Assembly (NCBI GenBank): GCA_026119935.1 | Contig: JALRMH010000040.1 | Location: 186,001 to 250,000, forward strand | DNA: 64,000 nucleotides | Direction of reading: 5' to 3' | DNA from: Endothia cerciana | Lineage: Eukaryota > Ascomycota > Sordariomycetes > Diaporthales > Cryphonectriaceae | Part shown: positions 21,280-32,292 of the stretch, piece by piece | How positions within the stretch are numbered: position 1 is the stretch's first letter | How the letters are laid out: each line of letters begins with the position of its first letter | Notes under the pieces: generated by a model | What the model was told of the DNA's origin: nothing | Seen by the model: the letters and a program-made list of their open reading frames with translations, nothing else | The model's database searches: none | Position numbers and translations under genes: made by a program

Positions 21280-22728
21280 ACCGAGATGATGAACAAGAGA
21301 GGATGAATCTTCTGTTGACAGAAGCTTAAGCCTCTGGAGCTTCGATGCATATATCATGCAGAATGAAATCCAGTCTCCGGATGTGTTGTGGGGTGGACTA
21401 TTCGTCGTGTCCTATAGCTTTACTGCCTGTGCCCCACTTTTCGTCGTGTAAGTCGCCTTTCAAACGTCGTATAGTCCCCTCAGGTTCTTGTAGCGTCCCC
21501 ACATGTCACAATACCTGGCCGCAGGAAAGCAGAATTTCACTGCCTCTGAAGGCAGCAGTAGACATTTCCTTTAACCTCCTTAGAAGCACTTTCTAACCTA
21601 GACAACATCAAATGCAAGAAGACCCTAATGCAAGAGATTTCAAAAGCTGATAAGGTACATTCTTTCTCATCAGAACTGTACTCTACACGGCAGAGATAGC
21701 CGACAACTTACCTCCACTTTCGATGTTAGCTGTGAATAACACCCGGGTAAGCTGCAGGTGGAGGCTAAAGGGGGAGCACGTGACTTGTCCGCCTGATCAC
21801 ATGCCACAGCCTTACCGTTATCGCCTTACCGTTTAGCGTCTGAACGAAACGGTCCATTTCCGAGCACCGGCCGTGACCCCACCCGTGCACAGGTGATGAA
21901 AGTTTGGGCTTCGGGCACAATTGAGAACAGCATCCAAGCAAGAACCCCAGGTCGAAAGTCACCAGCAGTGACATCTATTCTCGGGCCACATGGCTTCGAA
22001 TACAGAAGCGTCTTTGACCGACCAACCTCGACAATTACCTGGGCACGATCAAGCAAGAGTGGAGATTTTAGGAGGGATCGATGGGAATAAATATTGGGGG
22101 TTGTGGCTCAGGCCTGTCATCACCACTTGTCACACACGACATCAATGCATCATTCCGATTCTGAGATTGTGTCTACTGACTCCTCCCAAAGACAATCGGG
22201 ATTGACAAGCATGGATAGTTTCTTTGTGAGTCTGAACACATAAAGTCTTCATTCATGCTTTCAGGATAGACGGCTCCAGTAGCACTTGTCGTGCATGTGT
22301 CGGCAACCACCGAGTCAGGCGGTGGTGTCCAAAGTGGACTCCGAACAGCAGAAACCTTATATAAAAAAACAAAAAAAAAAACTAAAAAAAAAGAAGAAAC
22401 GTACAACACCGGGTATTCACTAATGGTCACCCACTTAACTACTAATCCAGCCCTTAGCGGCTTATTTAGGGGAGAGCAGACGGGATCCCAAGTTCTCCAC
22501 TAGGTATGGTCATACGTGGTGATGATGGTTGCATTGGTGTTCATATCCGGTGAGCTCGAGGCCCTCCCAGAGCCCCCGGATACACCCTTCACAAGACTTC
22601 CTTCAGCGCAGCCTCACATCCAAGAATTACAGAACAAGGCTTATTGTTTTCCACAGAGCCCCGTGGTTGTTAGGCCACCACGAATCGACTTCTTACCGAC
22701 TCGGAGATCTCCTCTGCCGAGCCCGGTC
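21280..22728. other. AT-richer intergenic stretch
   Basis: There is no gene. Base composition again shifts toward A/T. It contains an A-rich block at about 22363-22398 and an 18-bp element (21465-21482) identical to one at 18257-18274. It ends at the 3' part of the membrane protein gene. Confidence 0.45.
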
Positions 22729-23581
22729 TCACTTCCATTGGCCGTCCCTGCGGTCGAATCGTTTCCCGTCACTTCGTACAACGACTGCTGATTTGATCAC
22801 CCGGGACCAGTTGTGGATGCGGTACATCTCCAGACAGACAACTGCCAGTTCTGCGCCCTGGGATAAGACGGCCATGCACCATGCACACACCAGCAACGAG
22901 CAGGTGTGGATCCCTTTATAGACAAAGCCGGGCGAACTGAGGCATTGATATTCCCTCAACCCACTGAATGCGAACTAAGGCATTGTCAGGTCAGATCAAC
23001 TCTATAAAGGTGAAAGATGAACTGCATCAGCAGCTTGAGTAGGGGTACGGCCTGGGACTTACAAATAGCATCACCGCTGACGCGATCATGAACGCCAGCT
23101 CGAGGAATATGGGGAAGAGCCAAGCGAACCAAGCCTCCTTCTCGGTATCCAGCGCATCGTCCCTTTCCAGCCAATCCTTGGCGTGGCAGCAGCTCGTCAT
23201 CACAAAGGCGAACGGGAGCAGGGCCCAGATTGCAGAGCCTATGCCGATGGCTAGAATTAGTGCCCCTTCAGGAGTGGTGTCACCACCGATGGGGGATTGC
23301 TCGTATAGCCCATTGGCGAACATGTTGCCGGTGATGCAGAGCACGATGCCTGCTAGGACGAACTAACCAGCTATCAGCACTGCCGTCATGAGATGTCGGG
23401 ATGAGGGAGAACTTGCCTGGATACCCCGAATGATCATAGTTGTTCGGAATCTCCTGGGCTTGGCTTCCTCGGCTTCCCCGGCATTGTTCGGAGCATGCTC
23501 CAGGGGGCCCTCACTTCTCTCGCTCCATTGGGGGTCTTCCGGATCAATATGCTCAATGAATCTCGTCACTCGGTGGCTCAT
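22729..23581 (-). CDS. Four-helix membrane protein (MARVEL-like topology), function unknown
   Basis: The model has three exons: 23581-23417, 23362-23063 and 22974-22729, all phase 0, giving 236 aa. Intron 1 (54 nt) uses a GC donor (CAG/GCAAGT) with acceptor TAG. Intron 2 uses GTAAGT and branch CTGAC. The N-terminal 55 residues are polar and acidic. Four hydrophobic segments follow: about 56-75 (FVLAGIVLCITG), 87-112 (GALILAIGIGSAIWALLPFA), 133-155 (WFAWLFPIFLELAFMIASAV) and about 172-205 (TCSLLVCAWCMAVLSQGAEL). The loop between helices 2 and 3 is charged. Length and topology resemble MARVEL-type fungal membrane proteins, but I see no diagnostic signature. Exon 3 is the least certain part. Confidence 0.65.
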
Positions 23582-24313
23582 TTTGAGAGGCAGTATGAAG
23601 GAAGGCGGTCACGTTGTATTGTCATAGGGAGACTGTATTTCAGACAAGGCAGCAGTTTTGGGTGATCCCGGGGGTGCCCAGCGTCGTTCTCGTCGCGAAG
23701 AAATTAAGCGAGGCTAAGGTGTCCAGTGCTGGGAGGCAGGTTTGGGAAGCGAGGTGGAAGCCTGTCTTGAACACGTCCCGGAGTGGCATAAATATACCTG
23801 CTGAGCAGCGGTGACTGCCGAGCAGTGATGGTCCATGACCTTCCGTCAGTGAAATTCACCCACTTCATTGGCGGACTTGGTGTATGCCTTGCTGTCACTG
23901 CCATGACATCTAGATAGTCGCCTAGCAACGACAGACCTAGGTGGGCTCTGACGACGTGCGAATCCCAAGAGCTCATGAGTGGAGTTCCCACAACAACGGG
24001 AGGGAAACGCCTTGCACGTGATGGTATAAGTTGAGGGGTCGGGTCTTCGACGAGGAACACTGGTGAGGGTGAGCTTCCAGTTTATGATGAGGCGACCCAT
24101 CCTAATCAGCCGTTGTTGCTGGTTCGTAGACGTCAATGATGGCATGCGCTAAGGCGGAGCCTACCACAGTCAGACACTGGAGTGAATCACCGTGGCGTCA
24201 AGATGTAAGAGATCAGGACGTGTGGGTGATGGCCATTGGTTTAAGGTCTCGTATGAGCCCGGCTGGGAGATGTCTCCTCAGACCACAGCCACTTCTCCAA
24301 GAAGTTCAACCCA
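23582..24313. other. Spacer between membrane protein start and regulator end
   Basis: This is the presumed promoter of the leftward membrane-protein gene and the 3' UTR of the Zn2Cys6 gene. No coding frame is seen. Confidence 0.4.
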
Positions 24314-26394
24314 TCAAGCTGCACCCGACCGCCCGTCGGAGTCTGTGCTTGAAGCTGCGGATCCAGGATTAAATCCAAGATCATTAATTGCATTCTCACC
24401 CTCCCAATTCGTCGACAGAAAGCTGAAGTACTGGTCCTCAAACGAGTTCGTTTCGGGCTGAAGGGGGTCGGCCTGTGCCAATAAGCCGGCATTGCTGGAC
24501 TCTCTAGATATGGCGGCCGATGGGGTGGTGGTATGGGTCTTGTCGTCTCGACTTGCGTCGCCGCCGCCGAGACGTCTCGCTATCGACTCGTCGAGGTATT
24601 GAAGGAAGAGGTCGAGAACGGTGTTGTTGATGCGCCAGGATTTCTGGACTTCCTTCAGACCGAGGAGACAGACTCGGGCGCGGTGTTCTGCTCTTCTCCT
24701 GCCGACGCCGTCGGCCGTCTTGAGGTTGATGGCGTGGATACAAAGTGCGGCAAACAGGCTGGTGATGAGGTGCACTTGGCCGTACTGTGACGGCGTGTCA
24801 GCAGCTGTGGTCTACCGCTCTGACTTGGTCTCACCTGTAAAGTCTTCCTGTCCAGCATGTCTTCTGCTATCCTGCTGACCTGACCTGCTGCGCCGATAGC
24901 TGCTTGTGTGTCATGTTCGCTGTGCCGTAGAAAGCCGTTGCGATGTATCAATATTCGCAGGTGATTGTACGCCAGATGAAGGAGGCAAGCCCATACAGAC
25001 GGGTTGTCCCCATCCGAGATCCTTCTTAGTTCTGCTGGGAGGTTGTCTTTCCACCCCTCAAGTGATGCCTGCAGGTTCATGACTTCTTCCTGTGCTGTCG
25101 GTGGTCTTCCAGGGATGAAATAAATGTCAATAACCTTACCCAGCAGTCGCTCCAGCTCGACCATCTTGACGGGGTAAATCGAGTGCTCCGCTGTGGGCGA
25201 GCCGAGCGCTGTGTGGGGGTTGTCATCCTCGTCATGTTCTAAGTCCGCGATCGTCAGAGGCTCGGTGTCGCAATCCTCGTCCCTGATCCTCATTGGCAGG
25301 CCCAGCGACGCGGCTGACTGTCTCTCACGACGTAGACGGACCACCATATCCTCCTCCGGATCCGTGCCATCTGCGGGTCTCTCGTCGTGAGCCTCATCGA
25401 CCGATGTAGCCCACATGCCTCGGCCAGTGTGATGACCACGCCCAACCAGTACCATACGTCTCTCACATCCGAGGACTCACCACGCCAGAAACTCACGAGG
25501 GGCAGGCCCTGGATGAGTGTGATCTGGTCCCTCTCCCAGTCTGCATGGAACAAAAGTCGAGCCCGGGTGTACAGCTGTGATTTGGCCTCAGAGCGATCCC
25601 GGAAGCCCATGGCCACGATGGCCTCCTCGTCACACCAGGTTGCGCCGATGAAAAGCATGGCCTGGAAGGGCAGAGGCGTGATGTCCATAGTTAGTGAGCC
25701 ATTGAGCTATACTGGGACGATCCAGCACAGGGAAACAGGGATGAAACCATTTGAAGTAGGCCTCGATAACCGGCAGACAGGTCTGCAGGCTGGGGAAGGT
25801 GAGTGCGCCCTCGTCCCTGAGGTACCGCCCCTGCTGCCTGGCTGAGATGAATCACTCCTGCAGAAGGTGATGGGTGCTGACCCGACTGCGGCGAGGAAGC
25901 CGTATTGATGGGGAAAGATAGTCGACCCTTCTCAGCACTAGGCTCCGCTCCTGGTCTCCGTGACGGCACAAGGGTGAGGAAATTCGAATCCCCAAAGAAC
26001 AGACTGCCCCCGCCCGAGGCGTCGGCAACCGATGTTTTCCTGTCACCACACCCGGTGTCCCCGGTATTGACGGTGCTGTCGACTCTTGTGCTAACTCCCG
26101 GGCACTCGCGGGCCTCCTCGCAGACCCCGGACCGGCTGGTGACTGAGGGCCCGGCGCCGCGAACCTCCTCGACTTGGGCCCTTCTAAGGAGTCATCTCTG
26201 ATACTGTTCTGACGGGGCTTTCGTGGATATCTGCCCCTCCTCGAAGGTAATATGATGCAGCCCGCCTGGCTGGCCTGGCAGTTCGAGCAGGGGTGCTTCT
26301 GCATCACATCGCAGCGTACTCGACGGAGGTTGCAACCTTTACAGGCATGTTTGGCCCGCGACCGCTTGTGGGTGCCGTTCACTGATGTCGACAT
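24314..26394 (-). CDS. Zn2Cys6 fungal-specific transcription factor, frame interrupted
   Basis: This is a nuclear regulator of the cutinase/fatty-acid activator type. From the ATG at 26394 the zinc cluster has Cys18, 21, 28, 36, 39 and 46 (C-x2-C-x6-C-x7-C-x2-C-x6-C) followed by SRRGRYPRK. The middle homology domain continues with GDSNFLTLV, RDEGALTFPSLQTC, WFHPCFPVLDRP, ITPLPFQAMLFIGATWCDEE, RRRIWWSVYV, RQSAASLGLPMRIRDEDCD and YGQVHLITSLFAALCIHAIN. The last intron (24785-24834, 50 nt, GTGAGA/CAG) is intact. The reading frame changes without a plausible intron at about 25687 and 25330; two upstream frame changes (about 26090 and 25830) may be introns. So this is either a recent pseudogene or a gene with sequencing indels. 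The TGA is at 24314-24316. Confidence 0.8.
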
Positions 26395-26997
26395 GGAGGG
26401 ATAGGTGACATGGGGCGGCTTCAGTCGGGGCTCACCCCCTCCACACAGAGCTGTGGGAGTCAAAGAGGCTGGGTTCCGGTCTGAGTTGAGGAGCAGTGCT
26501 CAGTCCCTTGGAGACAGACATGTGCACCCCTCAGGGAACTAAGAGTCCCCGACGGTCACGAGTCCGGTGCGAAGGTGCCACGCCATGACACCTCCCTGGC
26601 TCTCGTTTCCATCACAAGCTACCCAGGCCGCGTCCAAGATGGCCCAGATGACATCTTCAGAGGGCAGCCGACAGAGCCGACAGAGCCGACAGAAGGATAG
26701 AGCAGGGACCGATCGAGCACCTTGGGCGACTTCCATGATATTGACGGCCAAAATAGGAGGAGTCGTGGTGCCAGCCCTAACCCTCGGGACCCCCCCTTCT
26801 CTAACCGTACTGTACATTCGTACAAGGTACAAAGTACTCGAGAGTGTCGTCATTTCTGGGGACTGCCGAGCACGGCCTGACCTGGCCAGCCCCGGCTCCC
26901 CGGATCGGCCCCCAGCTCGGCGGGCCCAGATTCCTCGGCTCCCACCCTCAACACCCTCCTCGTCCCCTCCCTCCCCCAAAACTGTCAGCCAGCCAAG
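26395..26997. promoter_or_regulatory. Divergent intergenic region, Zn2Cys6 gene / Nudix gene
   Basis: 603 bp lie between two start codons pointing away from each other. A short GACAGAGCC-type triple repeat sits at about 26668-26692 and a C/T-rich block just before the Nudix ATG. No named site can be assigned. Confidence 0.35.
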
Positions 26998-28500
26998 ATG
27001 ACCGGCGCAACGGGAGCGGACCTGTCCAACGGACACATCCCGGAGGCAGCTGCAGAGCAGGACGACGGCGCCGCACCGCCCACAGAAGCCGAGGTCGGGA
27101 ATATCATCGAGAGCATCAAGGAGGCATCCTCCCGAGCTACGTCACCGCACAGGGCCGGCCCCCCCACGCCACAGCTAGACGAGCTTGACGAGGGCGCGTA
27201 CTGGGACCTGCCGAGCATGGCACCGCTCAGCGCAGCCTCCGCGGTCAGTACATGAGCTGTGGGCACAGGACACCCACACACACACACCCACACACCCACA
27301 CACACAAACACACACACACACTCTCTCTCTCTCTCGTCCTCTTGCGGCGGCCCCCTCCGCTGGGCCCACATAACATCATGAGCAGGATAGTAACAAGGAC
27401 CCAGGCCGCGGTGGCACGCCTGCGCGCCTACAAGCCCCCGCCCTTCCCCCTGTGGGACAGGCTGCCCGTCAGCCGGAGGGCGGCCGTCCTCATACTACTC
27501 TACGCGGACCGCAGAGGGGACCTGAGGGTGGTCATCACCATGCGCGCGGCAACCCTGAGGAGCTTCTCCGGTTCGTGGTAACCAACCCCCCTTGCGCACA
27601 GGAGCCCCCGTGGCGGGCCACGGAGCCAGCTGACAAACCACTCTTTGTGTATATAGGCCACGCGGCATTCCCTGGAGGCAAAGCAGACAGTGTGGACGAG
27701 ACACCATGTAAGCCCGCCCGGTCCGGCGCACGGAAGAATGCATGTCAGGGCTAATCCTCTTCCCCCCTTCCCCCCCCCCCCTGGCAGATCAGATCGCCCG
27801 CCGCGAAGCCTGGGAGGAGATCGGCCTCCCCATGGACGACACCAAGATCCCCGCCCCCTTCCGCATAGAACACCTCTGCTGCCTGCCGCACAGCCTCGCC
27901 AAGACTGAGCTCGCGGTGCGGCCCTGCGTGGCCCTCCTCCACTCGGACGACGCCCCCGGCGCGAGGCCCTCGCCCACGGTCGACGAGAGCCTCATGCCGC
28001 GCCTCGACGCGAAGGAGGTCGCGGCGGTCTTCTCCGGGCCCCTGCACAACTTCCTGCTGGCGGAGGACGAGGTACTGCCCGGGCAGGAGGGGAGGGGGGC
28101 CAGCCTGCCCCCGGGCAAGTGGTACGAGGGCAAGTGGATCGAGTTCAAGGACGTCCCGTGGCGGGCGCACTACTTCTACGTCCCCGTCGCCCACCAGCGC
28201 GTGACGAAGCCCAGGGAGCGCGAGGACGGGCTGGCTGCCCTCGCCGAGAGCCTGGAGGAAGAGGAGCAGGAGGTCGGGCGGTATATGGTGTGGGGGATGA
28301 CGGGGCGGATGTTGGTTGATACGGCGAGGATCGCGTATGCGCGGGAGCCAGAATTCGAGCACAACAAGCACTTTGGCGACGAGGCGATCCTGGAGAGGCT
28401 GGCGGACGCAGGGAGCCTATATGAGAAGAAGCGCAGGCCAGAGGCGGACCTGCCGCAGGGAGAGGTGAAGAAGGCCAAGGAGGGGGGGAGCAAGATGTGA
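26998..28500 (+). CDS. PCD1: Nudix hydrolase, peroxisomal CoA diphosphatase type (Pcd1-like)
   Basis: This likely hydrolyses CoA or oxidised CoA (and nucleotide diphosphates) to 4'-phosphopantetheine and 3',5'-ADP. Four exons: 26998-27243, 27405-27570, 27657-27707 and 27788-28500, giving 391 aa. The Nudix box is assembled from exons 3 and 4 (GGKADSVDETPYQIARREAW then EEIGLP), with the catalytic REXXEE core in exon 4. The preceding YKPPPFPLWDRLPVSRRAAV and MRAATLRSFSGHAAFPGG blocks match fungal Pcd1 proteins. The N-terminal about 80 residues are polar and low complexity. Intron 1 contains (CA)n and (CT)n microsatellites, and intron 3 a C tract. No C-terminal SKL is present (it ends GSKM), so peroxisomal location is uncertain. 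Confidence 0.9.
27244..27404 (+). repeat. Nudix intron 1 with (CA)n-(CT)n microsatellite
   Basis: After the GTCAGT donor the intron carries CACACA runs (about 27272-27320) and then CTCTCT (27321-27334). It ends at the CAG before exon 2. Confidence 0.8.
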
Positions 28501-28763
28501 CCCCGGCCGAGACGGGAATGGCGCTGTGGGGAGTCGCTCACACGGATAGATATATGCCTACTGCTATTGCTAGATGCCATGCTTGGGTATCAACACCCTG
28601 ACATGGGTGCCGGATCGAAATATCTAGATTAGGGCAGCGGAAACTGCCATTGGGAGGGCAAAGCCCAATCCAAATCCCAACAGACCTGCTTTAAACCGCT
28701 GAACCAGTATGCTTGATAACGATCGCCCTCGTGCCCGAGGGAGAACTGCTGCAGCCAGGACTC

Positions 28764-29268
28764 CTAGTGGCACTGCGTCTCCTTGGTGACCGAAGTCTGG
28801 TCGCCAAAGGTCAGATACCCGAAGAAGGCCCCCAGCGTCACCGCGACCATCACCCAGCCGTTGTAAGTCATGAAAACCAACCTGCGGTTCCCATATCCCA
28901 TCAGCCCCTCGCACCGTCAGCCAGGGGAGGGGGGGAGGGGAAAAGGGGGGATACACTCACATCAGCATGAACGCATAGAACGTCTGGACCGCATACAGGA
29001 CCGCCTTGATCAGACGCACCCGCTGGTTGACCTGCGCCTTGTTCTGCCCTGTCGCCCACGCCAGCGGCGTAGTCTCAGTAACGTTGTCGCCTCGGGTTTC
29101 ACCGTAAGCTTCTTTGCAGACGCAACAGACGCACGCGACGGGATATGATAAAAGAAGAAGAAAAGAAAAAAAAAAAAAAAAAAAAAAAAAAGGAGGGGGG
29201 GGGGGCAAAGGAAAAAAAAACCAAAGCGACGGGGCCCGGGCAAAATCCAAAACGGGTATANNNNNNNC

Positions 29269-29362
<94 letters not shown>

Positions 29363-29923
29363 AGGAAAGAAACTCCAACGCGACGGGGCACGTGCAACTT
29401 CCAAAGCGTGTATATCCCTAGACCCAGGCCCGGCCGGATAGACTGTGTGGACAGGTGCGCGATCTCCGGTGATCGGCCCTAGGGAGGGGAGGGAACGGCT
29501 TGTGTGACCAAGGACGCGCGGACTCACTCGGAACGGACTCCAGCCTCCTGTTCATCACGGCCTCGTACCGCCTCGTGCCGGCGCGCAGGGCCTCGTAGCC
29601 CATCCCGATGAGGACGACGGCGAGGAGGGAGAAGATCAGGCCGGCGGTGGAGCGGATGTGCCACGACTCGAAGACGATGCAGAGGTTGTTCGTGTCCCAG
29701 GTGAAAAGCATCTAGAGAAACAGACGAAACCCGAGTATCAGCCCAGATATTGCCCCAAGATTGCACCAGATCCGGGGGTACGGTATTAAGCACATGCACC
29801 GGGCTTTGGAGGGGGGGGGGAGCCTGTCCTTACGTTCATGCTGCACATGGCGGGCATGTCGTGGCCTCCGTGGCCGGGCATGTCCATGTCGCCATGGTCC
29901 ATCATGTGGTGTGCGTGATCCAT
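28764..29923 (-). CDS. Ctr-family copper transporter
   Basis: This is a trimeric high-affinity Cu(I) channel of the plasma or vacuolar membrane. Exons: 29923-29834, 29711-29528, 29111-28961 and 28881-28764; 180 aa. The N-terminus is His/Met-rich (MDHAHHMMDHGDMDMPGHGG), the usual copper-collecting motif. Helix 1 is TAGLIFSLLAVVLIGMGYEA. Helix 2 contains the pore Met-x3-Met (FYAFMLMLVFMTYNGWVMV). Helix 3 has the packing motif GAFFGYLTFG, and the tail ends in Gln-Cys-His, as in Cys/His-ended Ctr proteins. Intron 2 (29112-29527) contains poly-A and poly-C tracts and a 7-N gap, so its true length is unknown, but exon frames on both sides join cleanly (phase 1). It converges with the Nudix gene. 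Confidence 0.95.
29112..29527. other. Assembly gap (7 N) between poly-A and poly-C tracts in the Ctr intron
   Basis: The Ns occupy 29261-29267. About 22 A residues (from 29168) and a G run precede them, and roughly 80 mostly C residues follow. The near-repeat ACGGGGCCCGGGCAAAATCC / CGACGGGGCACGTGCAACTT appears on the two sides, so sequence may have been collapsed here. Confidence 0.9.
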
Positions 29924-31381
29924 AGTGTAGCTAGCTGTCTCTGTCGTTTGTACCGTAGGGAGGAGGATGGAGTGCGAGGCGGTGGAAGTCGGGCCCCGGA
30001 CCTGGGGAGATCGGATTATGTCGATAACCTGGCGGACGGAACGGGACGAACGCGCTTCAAGAACTGAACGGACAGACAGAAGTCGAACTGGGGAAAAAGG
30101 TAAACACAGAAGAAAGGGCGAAACACCTTCGACGCCTGGCTATAAAGGAAGAAAGGGACAGAGGCCGCGAATCAGAACGTCGGTGGTGAGAGACCCCACG
30201 CCAGCTGGCCCCTCAAACTTGCGCAAGGCTACGCGGGCGGTGGTGGTGTGTCTGTCTGTCGCAGGGTGCGTGCTGGCGTGGGGGCCCCCCCCCCCGAGGT
30301 CTGTAGCGAGGCGACAAGGCCTCCCTAGGGGGCGTGCCCCCTAGAGGCGATGCGCGACGCTCGCTGTGTCAGGGGTCGATCAAGCGGGACGGGTACCACC
30401 GGTAGGACCCTGGCGTGCCTCTGCAAGGAGGACGTCAATGGAGGGCAAGAGAGAGGTCGGCTATATACTGAAAATGAACATCGCAAAATGTAGGGGTGCT
30501 GGTCTAGAGATTAATTCGTGGCGGATACACCTTCGCAATGCTCAGTTAAAGACGTCGAAGAACACCTTCTGAGCTGAGGCACCCGTGATCAGGCGGTTCA
30601 TCTATGTACCACACGTTAGTGCAGTGGATCGGGGTCACCTCTCGGCACAGGATGCCCTCAACGACACTGCCGGATTGAATATCACAGACAATCCAGTGAT
30701 GAGATGTTGGTGTCAGGCTCAGAAACCATACTTGCCCGCCTGTGACCACCACCTATCGACAGTTACTGCGTCTATATACAATGAGGCCCACACAGTCATG
30801 GCACGTGATCCAAGGACTACTAGTCGCCATCTACAGACTGCCGCCCCTGGCAGGTCGTGGGCGGGTGGGTCTCGTGTTCCGGACAGACTGGGTATCAATG
30901 GGCTGCCTGAAGCATGAAGGCGAGAGAATGCTCGATGTGGTTGATGAGGGTAAACTCAAGAACGTTACCGGTCGTAGAGGACCCATACCTTCTTGGCAAC
31001 CCCGTCCGCTTCGCAAACACTGGGTAGGAGAAGCCTGAGGATTCGGTCGACCGGAATCGGTGTGTAAGTATTTGCTAGGGATGCGGTGAGGCTTCAGTTC
31101 ACAAAGCGTCGTTGCACCGCACATATCTGGACGTGTAGATTCAGAAGTGACCTTTTCAAAGAGAACCGGGGGAGAGGATATGTGGTCAGCTGGCGGAGCC
31201 CGCGCCGAGGCCTGGACCGGTTCAGGATTCGACTACGGAGTGAGAGTGACGGACGAGGGGGGTGAGGAACGAAGGGATTCATCGGGGGACGGTATCTGTA
31301 TATATAAAGTCTATGCGTGATTTTAATATACATATCCAGAACACATCCTAAACACATTTCTCACCACATCTATTGCTGCCT
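29924..31381. other. Spacer between Ctr start and FAH-family gene end
   Basis: This holds the promoter of the copper transporter, the 3' region of the hydrolase gene, and about 1 kb without a recognisable gene. A small palindromic block (CTAGGGGGCGTGCCCCCTAG) lies at 30325-30344. Confidence 0.4.
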
Positions 31382-32292
31382 TTATGTCTCAGAGAACACA
31401 TACGCGCCCTTGCTCTCTGCCACCGGCACCTCCATCGCCGCCTCCTCCAGCTCCTTTCCGTCCACCCTGATGCCGGCTGTCATCACCTCGCCCGGCAGCA
31501 CGGGGCCGACCCCCTTGGGCGTGCCGGTGATGACGATGTCGCCCTCCTCGAGCGTCATGACCTTGGAGATGTCGCTCAGCACGCGTGGGATCTGGAACAG
31601 GAACAGGTTCGTCGAGTCCTCCTGGCGGGTCTCGCCGTCCACCTTGAGCCAGATCTCGATGTTGTGCGGGTCCGGGATCTTGGACTTGGGGATCACCCTG
31701 CTGACGGGCAGGAACGTGTCGAAGCCCTTGGAGATGTCCCAGGGGAGGCCCTTCTTCTTGGCCTCCTCCTGGATGTTGCGCGCCGTCATGTCAATCGACA
31801 GGGCGTAGCCTGGGGGCCTGCGGTCAGTACGATGAGAGGCTTGGCGGCCGTGGCGGCTGGTCTCGAGCCAGAACGGGGGTCGGAGGTGGGTGGCTCACTG
31901 TCGATGGCGTCGAACGCCGCCTTCTCATCTGACGCGTCGAGGTCCGTGACCTTCTTGCCCATTATGAGGGCCAGCTCGATCTCATAGTGCAGGTTCACGC
32001 CCTTGGGCGCGATGACGGGACCCTCGCCGGGCTGGAGAAGCGTGGTTGGGGGCTTGAGGAAGAAGAAGGGCTGCTTCGGCCTCACGTTGTTCAGCTCCTT
32101 GACATGGTCCCTGGGAAGGGGGGGGCTCATCAGTATCGTGGGCGCACCCAACAGCTTCCCACCGGAGCTATTTTCCGAGGGGGCCAGAGTCCCAGGGCCC
32201 TCCACTCACGCGTAGTTGCGGCCGATGCAGACAATCTTGCTGGGTCTCTTAACGGTAGCCATGGTGCTCAGTCCTCGTCGAAATGCGTTCAT
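31382..32292 (-). CDS. FMP41: Fumarylacetoacetate hydrolase-family protein (FMP41/FAHD1-like acylpyruvase)
   Basis: FAHD1-type enzymes hydrolyse acylpyruvates and decarboxylate oxaloacetate in mitochondria. Exons: 32292-32210, 32110-31899 and 31809-31382 (phases 2 and 1); 240 aa. Family blocks are KIVCIGRNYADHVKELNN at the N-terminus, FFFLKPPTTLLQPGEGPVIA, the metal-binding acids in LHYEIELALIMGKKV, SYALSIDMTARN, WDISKGFDTFLPVS and EGDIVITGTPKGVGPVLPGE. Two in-frame ATGs exist: 32292 gives NAFRRGLST ahead of the conserved start and looks like a mitochondrial leader, while 32262 gives a 230-aa cytosolic form. I chose the first. Confidence 0.93.

Noticed and set aside
29010..29527. Long frames of poly-Gly/poly-Pro on both strands
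   Set aside because: These are translations of the poly-C/poly-A tracts and Ns in the copper-transporter intron.
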